This document shows, in pieces, positions 26,304-36,067 of a DNA stretch of 64,000 bases. This DNA comes from Maribacter spongiicola. Its GTDB lineage: Bacteria > Bacteroidota > Bacteroidia > Flavobacteriales > Flavobacteriaceae. Position numbers and translations under genes: made by a program. The stretch is taken from contig NZ_SOAY01000011.1 in the NCBI RefSeq assembly GCF_004364165.1, forward strand, positions 1,039,698-1,103,697, in the 5' to 3' direction. Positions within the stretch are counted from its first letter, which is position 1. The number at the start of each line of letters is the position of its first letter. The notes under the pieces were generated by a model that had not been told where the DNA came from, made no database searches, and saw only the letters and a list, made by a program, of their open reading frames with translations.

Positions 26304-27728
26304 ATGCATAAAAAATTACTTGAACAGGTTTATAATACTTCCGAATTTAATTCGAATGGTCATATTCTTATCGACCAATTGACTTCTCACTTAGAAGATA
26401 AACTAAATGCTTCTTCTCTTAATACAATCAACTGGAACGAACCTGAAAAGGAACTAGAATTCTGGAAGAATTTTTTAACTGATGGTATTGAAACAGACCT
26501 TTTTCCAGAAATAATAAAACGTACCACTTACGTACACCACCCTAGGTATATGGGACATCAAGTGAGTCCGCCAGCTCCAATTACTGCACTCACTGGTCTA
26601 ATTAGTTCCTTATTAAATAATGGCACTGCGGTATACGAGATGGGCATGTCTTCTAATGCTATTGAACGCATTATTATAGAATTGCTTTGTAAGAAAACTG
26701 GTTTCGATGACACGTCTGGGGGATTCTTAACTTCAGGCGGAACTTTAGCAAATTTAACTGCGTTATTAAGTGCACGAAAAGCAATTACTAAAAGGGATAT
26801 TTGGAACGAGGGCAACCAAAACCAATTAGGAATTATGGTAAGCGAAGAAGCGCATTATTGTGTTGATCGTGCCGCAAGAATTATGGGATTGGGTGATCAA
26901 GGAATTAATAAAGTTCCTGTAACCAAAGATTTTAGAATGGATACTGAGTTAATGGTGTCAAAATTTAAAGAAGCACAAGAAAAGGGAATTGAAATATTCG
27001 CTATTGTTGGTAGCGCTCCTTCTACTGCTACCGGCATTTTTGACAATTTAGAAGTGATTGGTGAGTTTGCTAAAAAACAAAACATTTGGTTTCATGTTGA
27101 TGGCGCACATGGCGGAGCGGGAATTTTCTCCAAAAAATACAAGCACACCCTAAAAGGCATTGAATTGGCAGATTCTGTTGTTATCGACGGACATAAGATG
27201 ATGTTAATGCCAGCACTAACCACTGCCCTACTCTATAAAGATGTTAAAAATGCTAACGCCACTTTTAGCCAGAAAGCAGATTACCTACTTACAGAATCTG
27301 AGCATGAAGATTGGTATAACTCTGGTAAACGCACGTTTGAATGCACCAAAAATATGATGGCTATTCATTGGTTCACGCTACTAAAATTATACGGAGAAGA
27401 AGTTTTTGATGCCAATGTTACCGAACTATATGATTTGGGTGCTCACTTTGCTCAGCTTATTCAAGAAGAGCCCAATTTTGAACTTGCGCTACAGCCAATG
27501 TCCAATATTGTTTGTTTTAGGTATTGCCCTACTGATATGGATAAAGAACATATAAATGCTCTTAATGTAAAAATTCGCCAATCTCTTTTAGAAGATGGCG
27601 AATTTTATATTGTACAAACGAAATTAAAAGGTACGCATTATATGCGTATTACGGTTATGAATCCGTTTACCACAGCGCTTCATTTTAAAGCCTTAATACA
27701 AAAAATTAAGTCTGTTGCTATTCGCTAA
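26304..27728 (+). CDS. Pyridoxal-phosphate-dependent group II decarboxylase
   Basis: A 474-residue fold-type I PLP enzyme of the glutamate/aromatic-amino-acid/diaminobutyrate decarboxylase group. SGGTLANLTALLSAR (about residues 149-163) binds the phosphate, HVDGAHGGAGIF (about 264) contains the PLP-contacting Asp, and the Schiff-base Lys is in DGHKMMLMP (about 298). The N-terminal YMGHQVSPPAP loop is typical of the group. The substrate amino acid cannot be assigned. The gene starts after the fad terminator, so it is separate from that operon. Its stop codon directly touches the stop of the convergent GH15 gene. Confidence 0.88.
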   Translation: MHKKLLEQVYNTSEFNSNGHILIDQLTSHLEDKLNASSLNTINWNEPEKELEFWKNFLTDGIETDLFPEIIKRTTYVHHPRYMGHQVSPPAPITALTGLISSLLNNGTAVYEMGMSSNAIERIIIELLCKKTGFDDTSGGFLTSGGTLANLTALLSARKAITKRDIWNEGNQNQLGIMVSEEAHYCVDRAARIMGLGDQGINKVPVTKDFRMDTELMVSKFKEAQEKGIEIFAIVGSAPSTATGIFDNLEVIGEFAKKQNIWFHVDGAHGGAGIFSKKYKHTLKGIELADSVVIDGHKMMLMPALTTALLYKDVKNANATFSQKADYLLTESEHEDWYNSGKRTFECTKNMMAIHWFTLLKLYGEEVFDANVTELYDLGAHFAQLIQEEPNFELALQPMSNIVCFRYCPTDMDKEHINALNVKIRQSLLEDGEFYIVQTKLKGTHYMRITVMNPFTTALHFKALIQKIKSVAIR

Positions 27729-29531
27729 TTATTCTCTTAAAGATTCAAGCATTTGATCTTCACTTTCCTTTTTAGAGAAGTTGATTGCACACTCAATTAA
27801 CGCTAAATGTGAGTAGGCTTGTGGGAAGTTTCCTAATAATCTTTTCGTCTTAAAATCAATATCTTCACTAAAGAGACCTAAATGATTACTATAACTCAAC
27901 AATCGCTCAAAATACTCCAACGCTTTTTTGCGTTCTCCTATTTTAAATAAGCTATTTATATACCAGAATGTACATACTGTAAATGATGATGATGGCAAAC
28001 CAAAGTCATCTTCATTTTTATAACGATAAAGTAATCCGTCATTATTCAACTCCTTCCCTATGGCATGTACTGTACTTATATATCGTTCATCTTTTGCGTC
28101 CACACATCCGTAAGATTCCATTAACAATACTGATGCATCTAATTCTTTAGATCCGTAAGACTGCGTGTATGCGCCTACTTCTTCGTTCCAAGCATTGTCA
28201 TATATATCTTTCCATATTTCTTCTCTAATTGGCTCCCACTTCTCAATTTTATGCTTTTTACCAAGCATTTCCGCCACTTTTATAGCACGATCTAAGGCTG
28301 TCCAGCATAATACTTTTGAAAATGTAAAATGTCTGTCTTCTGTTCTGAACTCCCAAATACCTTTATCGGCATCCTTCCAATTGTTACCTACTATCCAAAC
28401 GATTCCTTTGGTTATCGCCCATAAGTCTTCACCATTATCGATGTCGACACTGAATTTTACCATTTGCTCGTATATCACATCCATCAGAATACCATAAATA
28501 TCATTTTGTTTTTGATGGTATGCTGCATTGCCGATACGTACCGGTTTAGAGCCCTTATAACCTGATAAATGTTCGAGTGTTTCTTCTGTAAGTTTTTTCT
28601 CTTTGTTGATACCATACATAATCTGAAGCTTTTCTGCCTTGTCGGGTATCAAATCTATAATGAATTGTAGATAGCGTCTTGCAACATTTTTATGTCCTAA
28701 TTCAGATACTACTTTAATTACCATCGACGCATCGCGGATCCAACAAAAACGGTAATCCCAATTACGTACCTCGCCTATTGTCTCAGGTAAAGATGTGGTC
28801 GCTGCAGCTAAAACTGCACCTGTTTTATCATAACTTAATAGCTTCAATGTTAATGCACTTCTAGAAATTTCTTCGTTGAATTTCTTATAGGTAGGTGTCA
28901 AATTTGACCAATTTAACCAATACACTTTTGTATTCTGTAAATCTAGATAAGCCCTTTCTGTAGTAGGCAACAACAACTTTTCATTGTAACCCATCAACAT
29001 ATACTCATCATGGGTGAGCGTAACTTTTACATTGTTAACTATAGATTCTTTATCAAGTGAGGTGTATAAGAATACGGTATCGAATTTAACATCATGCGTA
29101 AGACTGGCGATAAAATCTTTTTTAATAAAAGTTTCTGTCGTGCCCATCGCATACTCTAGCTTTGGATCATAGAGCACCGAAAAACTTGGTTTTCCTGAAA
29201 TATATTTGAAATAGCGTATCAATTCTGGTGGAGAATGATATGCATTCCCCTCTTTACGGTACCTTGGCATAAAATCATGTATCTCAAAATGGTCATTACC
29301 AGATTTAAAAGAAGTGATTAATATATTAGTATACTGTTGATATTTTTGGGTGATTGTGTAGCTATCATCCACATGTATTTCAAAACTACCGCCAATTTCT
29401 TCGTCTAATAGTTTAGCGAAAACTGACGGACTATCGAATTCTGGCAAACAACACCAGTCGATACTTCCTGTCTTTGAGATTAATGCTGCACTTCTGCAAT
29501 TTCCTATTATTCCGTAGTCTAAATTATCCAT
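27729..29531 (-). CDS. Glycoside hydrolase family 15 protein (glucoamylase/trehalase-like)
   Basis: A 600-residue GH15 enzyme with an N-terminal beta-sandwich (about residues 1-220, starting DYGIIGNCRSAALIS) and an (alpha/alpha)6 barrel. The barrel contains NWDYRFCWIRDASM (about 257-270), KGIWEFR with a candidate general acid Glu near 395, and LFSEDID near 557 with the candidate catalytic base. It has no signal peptide and is therefore cytosolic. Family members cleave alpha-glucosidic bonds of maltooligosaccharides or, in actinobacteria, trehalose. Divergence from the trehalose-6-phosphate synthase gene across 103 bp suggests a role in trehalose or glycogen turnover. Confidence 0.9.
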   Translation of the reverse strand: MDNLDYGIIGNCRSAALISKTGSIDWCCLPEFDSPSVFAKLLDEEIGGSFEIHVDDSYTITQKYQQYTNILITSFKSGNDHFEIHDFMPRYRKEGNAYHSPPELIRYFKYISGKPSFSVLYDPKLEYAMGTTETFIKKDFIASLTHDVKFDTVFLYTSLDKESIVNNVKVTLTHDEYMLMGYNEKLLLPTTERAYLDLQNTKVYWLNWSNLTPTYKKFNEEISRSALTLKLLSYDKTGAVLAAATTSLPETIGEVRNWDYRFCWIRDASMVIKVVSELGHKNVARRYLQFIIDLIPDKAEKLQIMYGINKEKKLTEETLEHLSGYKGSKPVRIGNAAYHQKQNDIYGILMDVIYEQMVKFSVDIDNGEDLWAITKGIVWIVGNNWKDADKGIWEFRTEDRHFTFSKVLCWTALDRAIKVAEMLGKKHKIEKWEPIREEIWKDIYDNAWNEEVGAYTQSYGSKELDASVLLMESYGCVDAKDERYISTVHAIGKELNNDGLLYRYKNEDDFGLPSSSFTVCTFWYINSLFKIGERKKALEYFERLLSYSNHLGLFSEDIDFKTKRLLGNFPQAYSHLALIECAINFSKKESEDQMLESLRE

Positions 29532-29634
29532 TCAATAAAAATGTTGATTCATATGAGGTTTCAATTGGTATTGCCCTCCTTTTTCCCGAAATTTAGAGAA
29601 ATAATTATCAAGAAGTAGTAAAAAAATCTCTTTT

Positions 29635-31848
29635 ATGGCTAAAACTATCATTATCTCAAATAGACTACCTGTACAATTACAAATTAGCAATGGGGGCATT
29701 ACTGCAGTGCCAAGTGTTGGCGGTTTGGCTACCGGAATGAAATCAGTGCACTCTGGTGGAGATAGCCTTTGGATCGGTTGGAGCGGACTTACAGATGAAG
29801 AAATACCTGAAGAATTGATTCCTGAAATCGATAGCGCACTAGCTAAACATGGTTCTTCTAAAGTTAACCTTACCGAAAAAGAAGTAGATGGTTTTTATTA
29901 CGGATTTAGTAACAGAACCATATGGCCATTATTCCATTACTTTTTAGAGTATTCTGAATTTGAGCTAGAAAGTTGGGAGGTTTACAAAGCTGTTAATCAA
30001 AAATTCGCCGATGCTATTCTCGAAAAAGCAGATAATGATGATACAATCTGGATTCATGACTATCAACTGATGTTGGTACCTCAAATGGTTCGTGCCCAAA
30101 GACCAGATATTTCTATCGGGTTCTTTTTACACATACCTTTTCCTTCTTACGAAATATTTAGAACGCTGCCCTGGCGTAAAGAGGTGCTACAGGGCTTACT
30201 AGGGTCAGATTTAATCGGTTTTCATACGTATGACTATGAACGTCACTTTTTAAGCTCTGTACGCAGGTTACTAGGTCTAGAGGTGAGTTTCAATGATATC
30301 TACTTAGATGATAGGGTAATTAATGTTGATTCCTTCCCAATGGGAATCGATTATAAAAAATTCAGCGAAGCTGCCAAAGAACATTCTCAACGTAGCGAAA
30401 ATGAGAAGTCCGAACTACAAAAACGTTTGGATACTCATAAGAAATCAGCACCTGACGCTAAATTCTTTCTGTCTATCGACCGCTTAGATTATACAAAAGG
30501 TATTGCGAAGCGATTAAAGGCGTTTGAATATTTCTTAAATAAATATCCGCAATATAAAGAGAAAGTTCGGCTAATTATTCTAGCCGTTCCCTCTCGTTCC
30601 AATGTACCGCAGTATCAATTACTAAAACGAGAGATAGATGAATTGGTCGGTAGAATTAACGGAGAGCTTTCAACGGTAAGTTGGACACCGATTTGGTATT
30701 TCTATAGATCAATGCCTTTTGAAAACTTAATTGATCTGTATACCTCTTCTGATATTGCTTGGTTGACACCTATTAGAGATGGTATGAATTTGGTCGCTAA
30801 AGAATACATAGCTACCAGAACCGATAAAACAGGAGTTTTAATATTGAGCGAAATGGCAGGTTCTGCCAATGAAATGAATGAATCGCTATTGATTAACCCA
30901 AACAATTTTGAACAAATTGCAGATGCTTTGAACGAGGCTATCAATATGCCTAAAGAAGAGCAGATTTCTAAAAACACTTTATTACAAAAACGACTGGAAC
31001 GTTATAACGTAGAAAAATGGGCGAACGACTTCATGAATTCATTAGTGGGTCAAAAAGAGAAAGATCAAACCTACCGATCTAGAAAACTCTCTGTGGACAT
31101 CATGAACACGGTTATGCATAAATATGCAATTGCTAAGCGAAGATTGGTGTTTTTAGATTATGACGGTACATTGGCAGGTTTTCACAATGATCCGCAAAAA
31201 GCTGCGCCAGACGAGGAATTATACAAGCTTCTTGATGAAATTTCATCGCAACCAAATACAGATATGTATTTGATCAGTGGTAGGGATAAAGAAACATTCA
31301 CCAAATGGTTCTTACCTAAAAAATATAACATGATCGTTGAGCATGGTGTTTGGATCTCTCAAGGTGGTGAAGATTTTAGGATGCTAGAAACGGTGAAAAA
31401 AGACTGGATGGAGAAAATTTTACCGGTGTTAGAATCTTTTGTTGACCGAACACCTGGTAGTTTTATAGAAGAGAAAAATTACTCCCTTGCATGGCATTAT
31501 AGAAAAACAGATCCAGACTTTGGTCAAAAGCGTTCTGTTGAATTGAATACAGTATTGACTAGTCTTATTGCCAATGACGACCTAAGTGTTTTAAATGGCA
31601 ACAAGGTGATGGAAATTAAGAGTAGCAACGTTAATAAGGGTAGAGCCTCTATGCGTGTATATACTGAACATGAGTATGATTTTGTTTTTGCCATTGGTGA
31701 TGATTGGACCGATGAATTTATGTTTCAAGAGCTTCCTGAAGATTCTATTACCGTAAAAGTAGGTCGCCAGAAAACACAAGCAAGGTATTTTGTTGATAAC
31801 CCTAAAAATGTACGTGCAATTTTGAAGAGATTTGCCGACAAAAAATAA
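29635..31848 (+). CDS. Bifunctional trehalose-6-phosphate synthase / phosphatase
   Basis: A 737-residue fusion making trehalose from UDP-glucose and glucose-6-phosphate. The GT20 synthase domain (about 1-470) has the VGGLATGMKS loop, IHDYQLMLVPQMV, GFFLHIPFPS and RDGMNLVAKEY. The HAD-type phosphatase domain (about 490-737) begins with the nucleophile motif LDYDGTLAGF (about 506-515), contains YLISGRDKETF, and has the acidic GDDWTDEFMF near 690. Both active sites look intact, so the protein should complete trehalose synthesis alone. The role is likely osmotic or desiccation protection. The next gene begins 22 bp downstream of its stop. Confidence 0.95.
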   Translation: MAKTIIISNRLPVQLQISNGGITAVPSVGGLATGMKSVHSGGDSLWIGWSGLTDEEIPEELIPEIDSALAKHGSSKVNLTEKEVDGFYYGFSNRTIWPLFHYFLEYSEFELESWEVYKAVNQKFADAILEKADNDDTIWIHDYQLMLVPQMVRAQRPDISIGFFLHIPFPSYEIFRTLPWRKEVLQGLLGSDLIGFHTYDYERHFLSSVRRLLGLEVSFNDIYLDDRVINVDSFPMGIDYKKFSEAAKEHSQRSENEKSELQKRLDTHKKSAPDAKFFLSIDRLDYTKGIAKRLKAFEYFLNKYPQYKEKVRLIILAVPSRSNVPQYQLLKREIDELVGRINGELSTVSWTPIWYFYRSMPFENLIDLYTSSDIAWLTPIRDGMNLVAKEYIATRTDKTGVLILSEMAGSANEMNESLLINPNNFEQIADALNEAINMPKEEQISKNTLLQKRLERYNVEKWANDFMNSLVGQKEKDQTYRSRKLSVDIMNTVMHKYAIAKRRLVFLDYDGTLAGFHNDPQKAAPDEELYKLLDEISSQPNTDMYLISGRDKETFTKWFLPKKYNMIVEHGVWISQGGEDFRMLETVKKDWMEKILPVLESFVDRTPGSFIEEKNYSLAWHYRKTDPDFGQKRSVELNTVLTSLIANDDLSVLNGNKVMEIKSSNVNKGRASMRVYTEHEYDFVFAIGDDWTDEFMFQELPEDSITVKVGRQKTQARYFVDNPKNVRAILKRFADKK

Positions 31849-31870
31849 CGTTACTCACATACTTTTCATA

Positions 31871-33394
31871 ATGAAACAAATTCTCAAAATTGCATTTGTA
31901 AGTGTTATTTGTTGTCTAAACTCTTATGCTCAACAAGGTACAGAAGTATACCTGGCAAGTTTAAATTGGTCAAATGATTCTTTAAAAATTGGCACTCCAA
32001 TAAATATTTCTGAAAACGAAGGCTATGATAATCAGCCTTCGTTTTTTTCTGATGATAAAATTCTATTTGCATCAACAAGAAATAATCAAACTGATATCGC
32101 TCTTTATAATGTAAACGATAAAACAACAACTTGGCTTTCTAATACCCCAAATGGCAGTGAATATTCTCCATTGAAAATTCCGGGTAGAGATGCTGTTTCT
32201 GCTGTTCGTTTAGACAAAGATGGTTTACAACGTTTATATGCGTATGATTTGAAAACGGGTGATTCAAAGGTATTATTACCAGATTTAAAAGTGGGTTATC
32301 ATGTTTGGTTTTCTAGTGATATTATTGTTTGCACGGTTTTGATTGAAAATCGTATGGATTTGGTGGTGTATAACCTAAAAGAGAACACCCATTATACTGC
32401 ACAGAAGAATGTAGGTCGATCGTTGCATAAAATTCCCGATACAGAGCTAATTAGTTTTATAGCAAAAGAAAGCGAGAATGCTACTATTTCATCGCTAAAC
32501 CTGAAAACTAAAGAAACAAAGGTTATCACAAACCTTATAGGAGATAGCGAAGATGTTTGTTGGATGAACAATGGTCGATTGCTTACTGCCAATGAATCAA
32601 GAATCCTATCTTTTGACCCCAAAACGGATACAGAATGGAAGTTGGCATACCAAATCAATCATCCAGATGTCAACGGGGTGTCTAGATTAGCGATTAGTCC
32701 AAAAGGAAAATATCTAAGTTTTGTTTCTAAAGATTCTCAAAAAAAAATTATTGACAAGCAAGTAGAAGCTTTCAATGCACGAGATTTAAAAGCATTTGCC
32801 AATTGTTTTTCCAAAAATGTTCTAGTAAAAAACTACCCAAATGATATATTGTACTTTGGGCGGGAAATTTTAAAGGAAAAATATCAAAGCTTTTATGATG
32901 GTACACCAAATATTGATGTAAAAGTATCATCTAGAATACATTTAGGAAAGACCGTTATTGATCAAGAACAGATAACCATTGGCGATAAACAATTTCAACA
33001 AGTTGCGATTTATGAAGTTGACGGACTTATAGAAAGCATGACTTTCATAAAAGAAATACCTATAGATATTAATCCTGAAGTTCTTGTTCAGAAACAACTT
33101 GAAGGTATTAATGCTCAAGACGTAGATACTTTTTTAAATCAATATAGCAAAGACGTGAAAGTTTATGATACTTACGGTATAATACCTTCCGTGGGTATTG
33201 AAAATATGCGAAAGAATTATGAAGATTTATTCAGTATTAAAGCAAAATTTCATTGTGAAACGAAGAATAGAATTGTAATCGGAAATATAGTTATTGATGA
33301 GAATTTCATTTCCCTCGACGGAAATTTTTATTCTTCCATTGGTATTTATGAAATAGAAAATAACAAAATAGCCAAGGTTACCTTTTTACATTAA
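31871..33394 (+). CDS. Exported TolB-like beta-propeller protein with two NTF2/SnoaL-like domains
   Basis: I start at MKQILKIAFVSVICC, which gives a signal peptide ending SYAQ (507 residues); an earlier in-frame TTG overlapping the trehalose gene would bury it. Residues about 20-285 carry PD40/TolB-type propeller repeats (NQPSFFSDDKILFASTRNN, SPKGKYLSFVS). Residues about 292-395 and 402-507 are two related cone-fold domains. Each begins with a helix of the type KQVEAFNARDLKAFANCFS or KQLEGINAQDVDTFLNQYS and ends with (Q)VAIYEVDGLI or SIGIYEIENNKI. It lies 4 bp before an MFS gene, suggesting a shared transcript. No catalytic residues can be assigned. Confidence 0.75.
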   Translation: MKQILKIAFVSVICCLNSYAQQGTEVYLASLNWSNDSLKIGTPINISENEGYDNQPSFFSDDKILFASTRNNQTDIALYNVNDKTTTWLSNTPNGSEYSPLKIPGRDAVSAVRLDKDGLQRLYAYDLKTGDSKVLLPDLKVGYHVWFSSDIIVCTVLIENRMDLVVYNLKENTHYTAQKNVGRSLHKIPDTELISFIAKESENATISSLNLKTKETKVITNLIGDSEDVCWMNNGRLLTANESRILSFDPKTDTEWKLAYQINHPDVNGVSRLAISPKGKYLSFVSKDSQKKIIDKQVEAFNARDLKAFANCFSKNVLVKNYPNDILYFGREILKEKYQSFYDGTPNIDVKVSSRIHLGKTVIDQEQITIGDKQFQQVAIYEVDGLIESMTFIKEIPIDINPEVLVQKQLEGINAQDVDTFLNQYSKDVKVYDTYGIIPSVGIENMRKNYEDLFSIKAKFHCETKNRIVIGNIVIDENFISLDGNFYSSIGIYEIENNKIAKVTFLH

Positions 33395-33398
33395 TCTA

Positions 33399-34562
33399 TT
33401 GAAACAAAAGCTACATATTCTCCCGATTATAATTCTATCACAGTTCGCCTGCACTTCTACATGGTTTGCAGGGAATGCGATATTAGAATCGCTAACCAAA
33501 AAGTTAGATTTTGGTGCGGACATTGTTAGCTATGTCATTTCTTCAGTGCAATTCGGATTCATCATCGGGACTCTTATATTCGGAGTTTTAATGATTGCAG
33601 ATCGATTTTCTCCTTCAAGAGTATTTATGATTTGCGCCTTTCTAGCATCCCTTTCTAATCTAACATTGATCTATCCTGAATTGAACGTGGGTGGTATACT
33701 ATTCGCAAGATTTAATACGGGTTTCTTTTTAGCCGGTATTTATCCCGTAGGAATGAAAATAGCGGCAGATTACTTCGAAAAAGGGCTCGGTAAAGCATTG
33801 GGGTTTTTAGTCGGAGCATTAGTTCTAGGTACTGCTTTTCCTTTTTTAATAAAAGGAAGTCCTTTAGCAAGTCATCCAGATAAGGTTATTATGTTAACCT
33901 CTGGTATTACGGCTTTGGGCGGACTATTACTTTTTTTACTTGTACCCAACGGACCGTATAGAGTGGCAAGTACTACTTTAAAATTTGATGTTGGTCCGAA
34001 GCTTTTTAAAAATTTTGAATTTAAGAAAGCTGCATTTGGGTATTTCGGGCACATGTGGGAACTCTACGCCTTTTGGGCTTTTACACCTATTGCCATTCAA
34101 TATTTTGCCATTCAATCAGGTAGTGATATTTCGGTCTCTCTTTGGTCAGGAATCGTCATTGCCCTCGGCGGATTATCTTGTGCCTATGGCGGCATACTTT
34201 CGCAACGCATAGATAGTAAGAAGGTAGCATTGATAGCGTTAATAGCATCGGGATTTTTATGTTTAATTTCTCCACTTCTATTTTCACTTCCTATATATGT
34301 ATTCTTGGCAGGTTGGTGTTTGTGGGGCATTGCAGTTACTGCAGATTCACCTCAATTCTCAAATTTGGTGGCATCGGCCGTGGCACCCGAATTAAAAGGT
34401 ACGGCACTTACACTCGTAAATTGTATTGGTTTTGCCATTACTATTATTAGTATTCAACTTCTAGGATCACTTCAATCGATCATCCCTATTGATCTTTTGT
34501 TTATTCCTTTAGCTATTGGTCCGTTGTTTGGTGTTTACTATTTATTGATCAAAAGGCGATGA
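33399..34562 (+). CDS. Major facilitator superfamily transporter
   Basis: This 387-residue inner-membrane protein has about 12 hydrophobic helices. The start is TTG, which is needed to include the first helix (LHILPIIILSQFACTSTWFAGNA). The loop after helix 2 (ADRFSPSRV) resembles MFS motif A in reduced form, and FARFNTGFFLAGIYPVGMKIAADYF fits helices 4-5 with the DUF-type cyanate/NarK-like families. The substrate is unknown. Only 4 bp separate it from the propeller-NTF2 gene, so the two are likely translated from one mRNA. Confidence 0.85.
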   Translation: MKQKLHILPIIILSQFACTSTWFAGNAILESLTKKLDFGADIVSYVISSVQFGFIIGTLIFGVLMIADRFSPSRVFMICAFLASLSNLTLIYPELNVGGILFARFNTGFFLAGIYPVGMKIAADYFEKGLGKALGFLVGALVLGTAFPFLIKGSPLASHPDKVIMLTSGITALGGLLLFLLVPNGPYRVASTTLKFDVGPKLFKNFEFKKAAFGYFGHMWELYAFWAFTPIAIQYFAIQSGSDISVSLWSGIVIALGGLSCAYGGILSQRIDSKKVALIALIASGFLCLISPLLFSLPIYVFLAGWCLWGIAVTADSPQFSNLVASAVAPELKGTALTLVNCIGFAITIISIQLLGSLQSIIPIDLLFIPLAIGPLFGVYYLLIKRR

Positions 34563-34717
34563 TAAGTCCTGCTTAAAAAGAAATACCTTTTTTATCCTAT
34601 TAAAACTATACTATATGCGCTTATACTTTTATAGATGAAATTATGCTCAACCCTATATTTTACTTAATTTTAGAAACCGATTACCCATACTAACACGACT
34701 CAACAAAAAATCTTGAA

Positions 34718-36049
34718 ATGAAAAAATTATTACTACTTACATTATTAACCTCAGCCATTACGTTAACTGCACAAACCGACCAACGTATTTATGATATTAT
34801 TGATGCAGTTTCTGCAGAACGAATAGAAAACGATGTTACTAAACTTGTCAATTTTGGTACTAGACATACCTTAAGCGATACCGTTTCAACTACCAGAGGT
34901 ATTGGTGCAGCAAGACGTTGGATTAAAAGTGAATTCGAAAAAACCGCTGCTGAATGTAATGGGTGTTTAAATGTTTTCTTTCAAAAAGACTTAGTTAAAA
35001 AAGGTGCTAACGACCGTATTGTAAAAGATGTAGAAGTAGTTAATGTGCTTGCTATTCAAAAAGGGACAAAATACCCAAATCGCTATATTATTATGAGTGG
35101 CGATATCGATTCTCGTGTTAGTGATCCAACCAATTTTACCGATGATTCTCCAGGTGCAAATGACAACGCCAGCGGTATGGCGGGTACTATTGAAGCTGCG
35201 CGCGTATTATCAAAATATAAATTCGAGAATAGCATTATCTATATGGGGCTATCTGGTGAAGAGCAAGGTCTTTTCGGCGGTGGCGGTATTGCGCAATACG
35301 CAAAAGATAAAGGCTGGGAAATTATTGGTATTTTCAATAATGATATGATCGGTAATATTACTGGTGTCGATGGTACGGTAAGTAATGTAGATTTTAGAAT
35401 TTTCTCTGAACCTGTACCACCGACCGAAACTGAAGCGCAGCGTAAAGCAAGACGTTTTTATGGCGGTGAAGTGGACGGAATTTCTAGACAACTAGCACGC
35501 TATGTTCATAAAAACGTGAAGCAATACATGCCAGAAATGAACCCAATGATGATTTATCGTTTAGATCGTTTTGGTCGTGGTGGTCACCACAGACCTTTTA
35601 ACGATGCAGGTTTCCCGGGTATTCGTATTATGGAAGCTCACGAAAACTACACGCAACAACATCAAGATATTCGTGTTGAAGATGGTATTGCTTATGGCGA
35701 TGTGCTAGAACATGTAAACTTTAAGTATGCCGCTAAATTAACGGCTGTAAATGCCATAAACTTAGCATCTATAGCATGGGCTCCACCTGCACCGAAAACA
35801 GTAAAAATAGGTGGTATTGTGGAACCTGCAGCTAAATTCCAATGGAGTAAGGTTAATGGTGCAAAGGGATATAAAATTTATTGGAGAGATACCACATCTC
35901 CCACGTGGGATAATAGTAGATATGTAGGTGATGTTTCTGAATTTGTTTTGGAAGGCATTGTTATCGACAACTTTTTCTTCGGAGTTTCTGCCGTTGGCGA
36001 AGACGGATTTGAAAGTCCGGTTGTTTTTCCTAACGGAATTTTCAGATAG
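34718..36049 (+). CDS. Secreted M28-family zinc peptidase
   Basis: A 443-residue exported peptidase with a signal peptide (about 1-19, ending LTAQ). The M28 domain covers about 40-350. Visible metal and catalytic positions are the Asp of GANDNASG, Glu-Glu of SGEEQGLFGG, the Asp of NNDMIGN, and a His in NYTQQHQD. The first ligand motif, normally H-x-D, reads GDID here, so the first zinc ligand would be Asp instead of His. A C-terminal fibronectin III-like domain (about 355-443) starts near WAPPAPKTV. It is followed after 18 bp by an M1 peptidase, forming a small exported-peptidase operon. Confidence 0.88.
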   Translation: MKKLLLLTLLTSAITLTAQTDQRIYDIIDAVSAERIENDVTKLVNFGTRHTLSDTVSTTRGIGAARRWIKSEFEKTAAECNGCLNVFFQKDLVKKGANDRIVKDVEVVNVLAIQKGTKYPNRYIIMSGDIDSRVSDPTNFTDDSPGANDNASGMAGTIEAARVLSKYKFENSIIYMGLSGEEQGLFGGGGIAQYAKDKGWEIIGIFNNDMIGNITGVDGTVSNVDFRIFSEPVPPTETEAQRKARRFYGGEVDGISRQLARYVHKNVKQYMPEMNPMMIYRLDRFGRGGHHRPFNDAGFPGIRIMEAHENYTQQHQDIRVEDGIAYGDVLEHVNFKYAAKLTAVNAINLASIAWAPPAPKTVKIGGIVEPAAKFQWSKVNGAKGYKIYWRDTTSPTWDNSRYVGDVSEFVLEGIVIDNFFFGVSAVGEDGFESPVVFPNGIFR

Positions 36050-36067
36050 GCTTAATCCGAATTAGAC

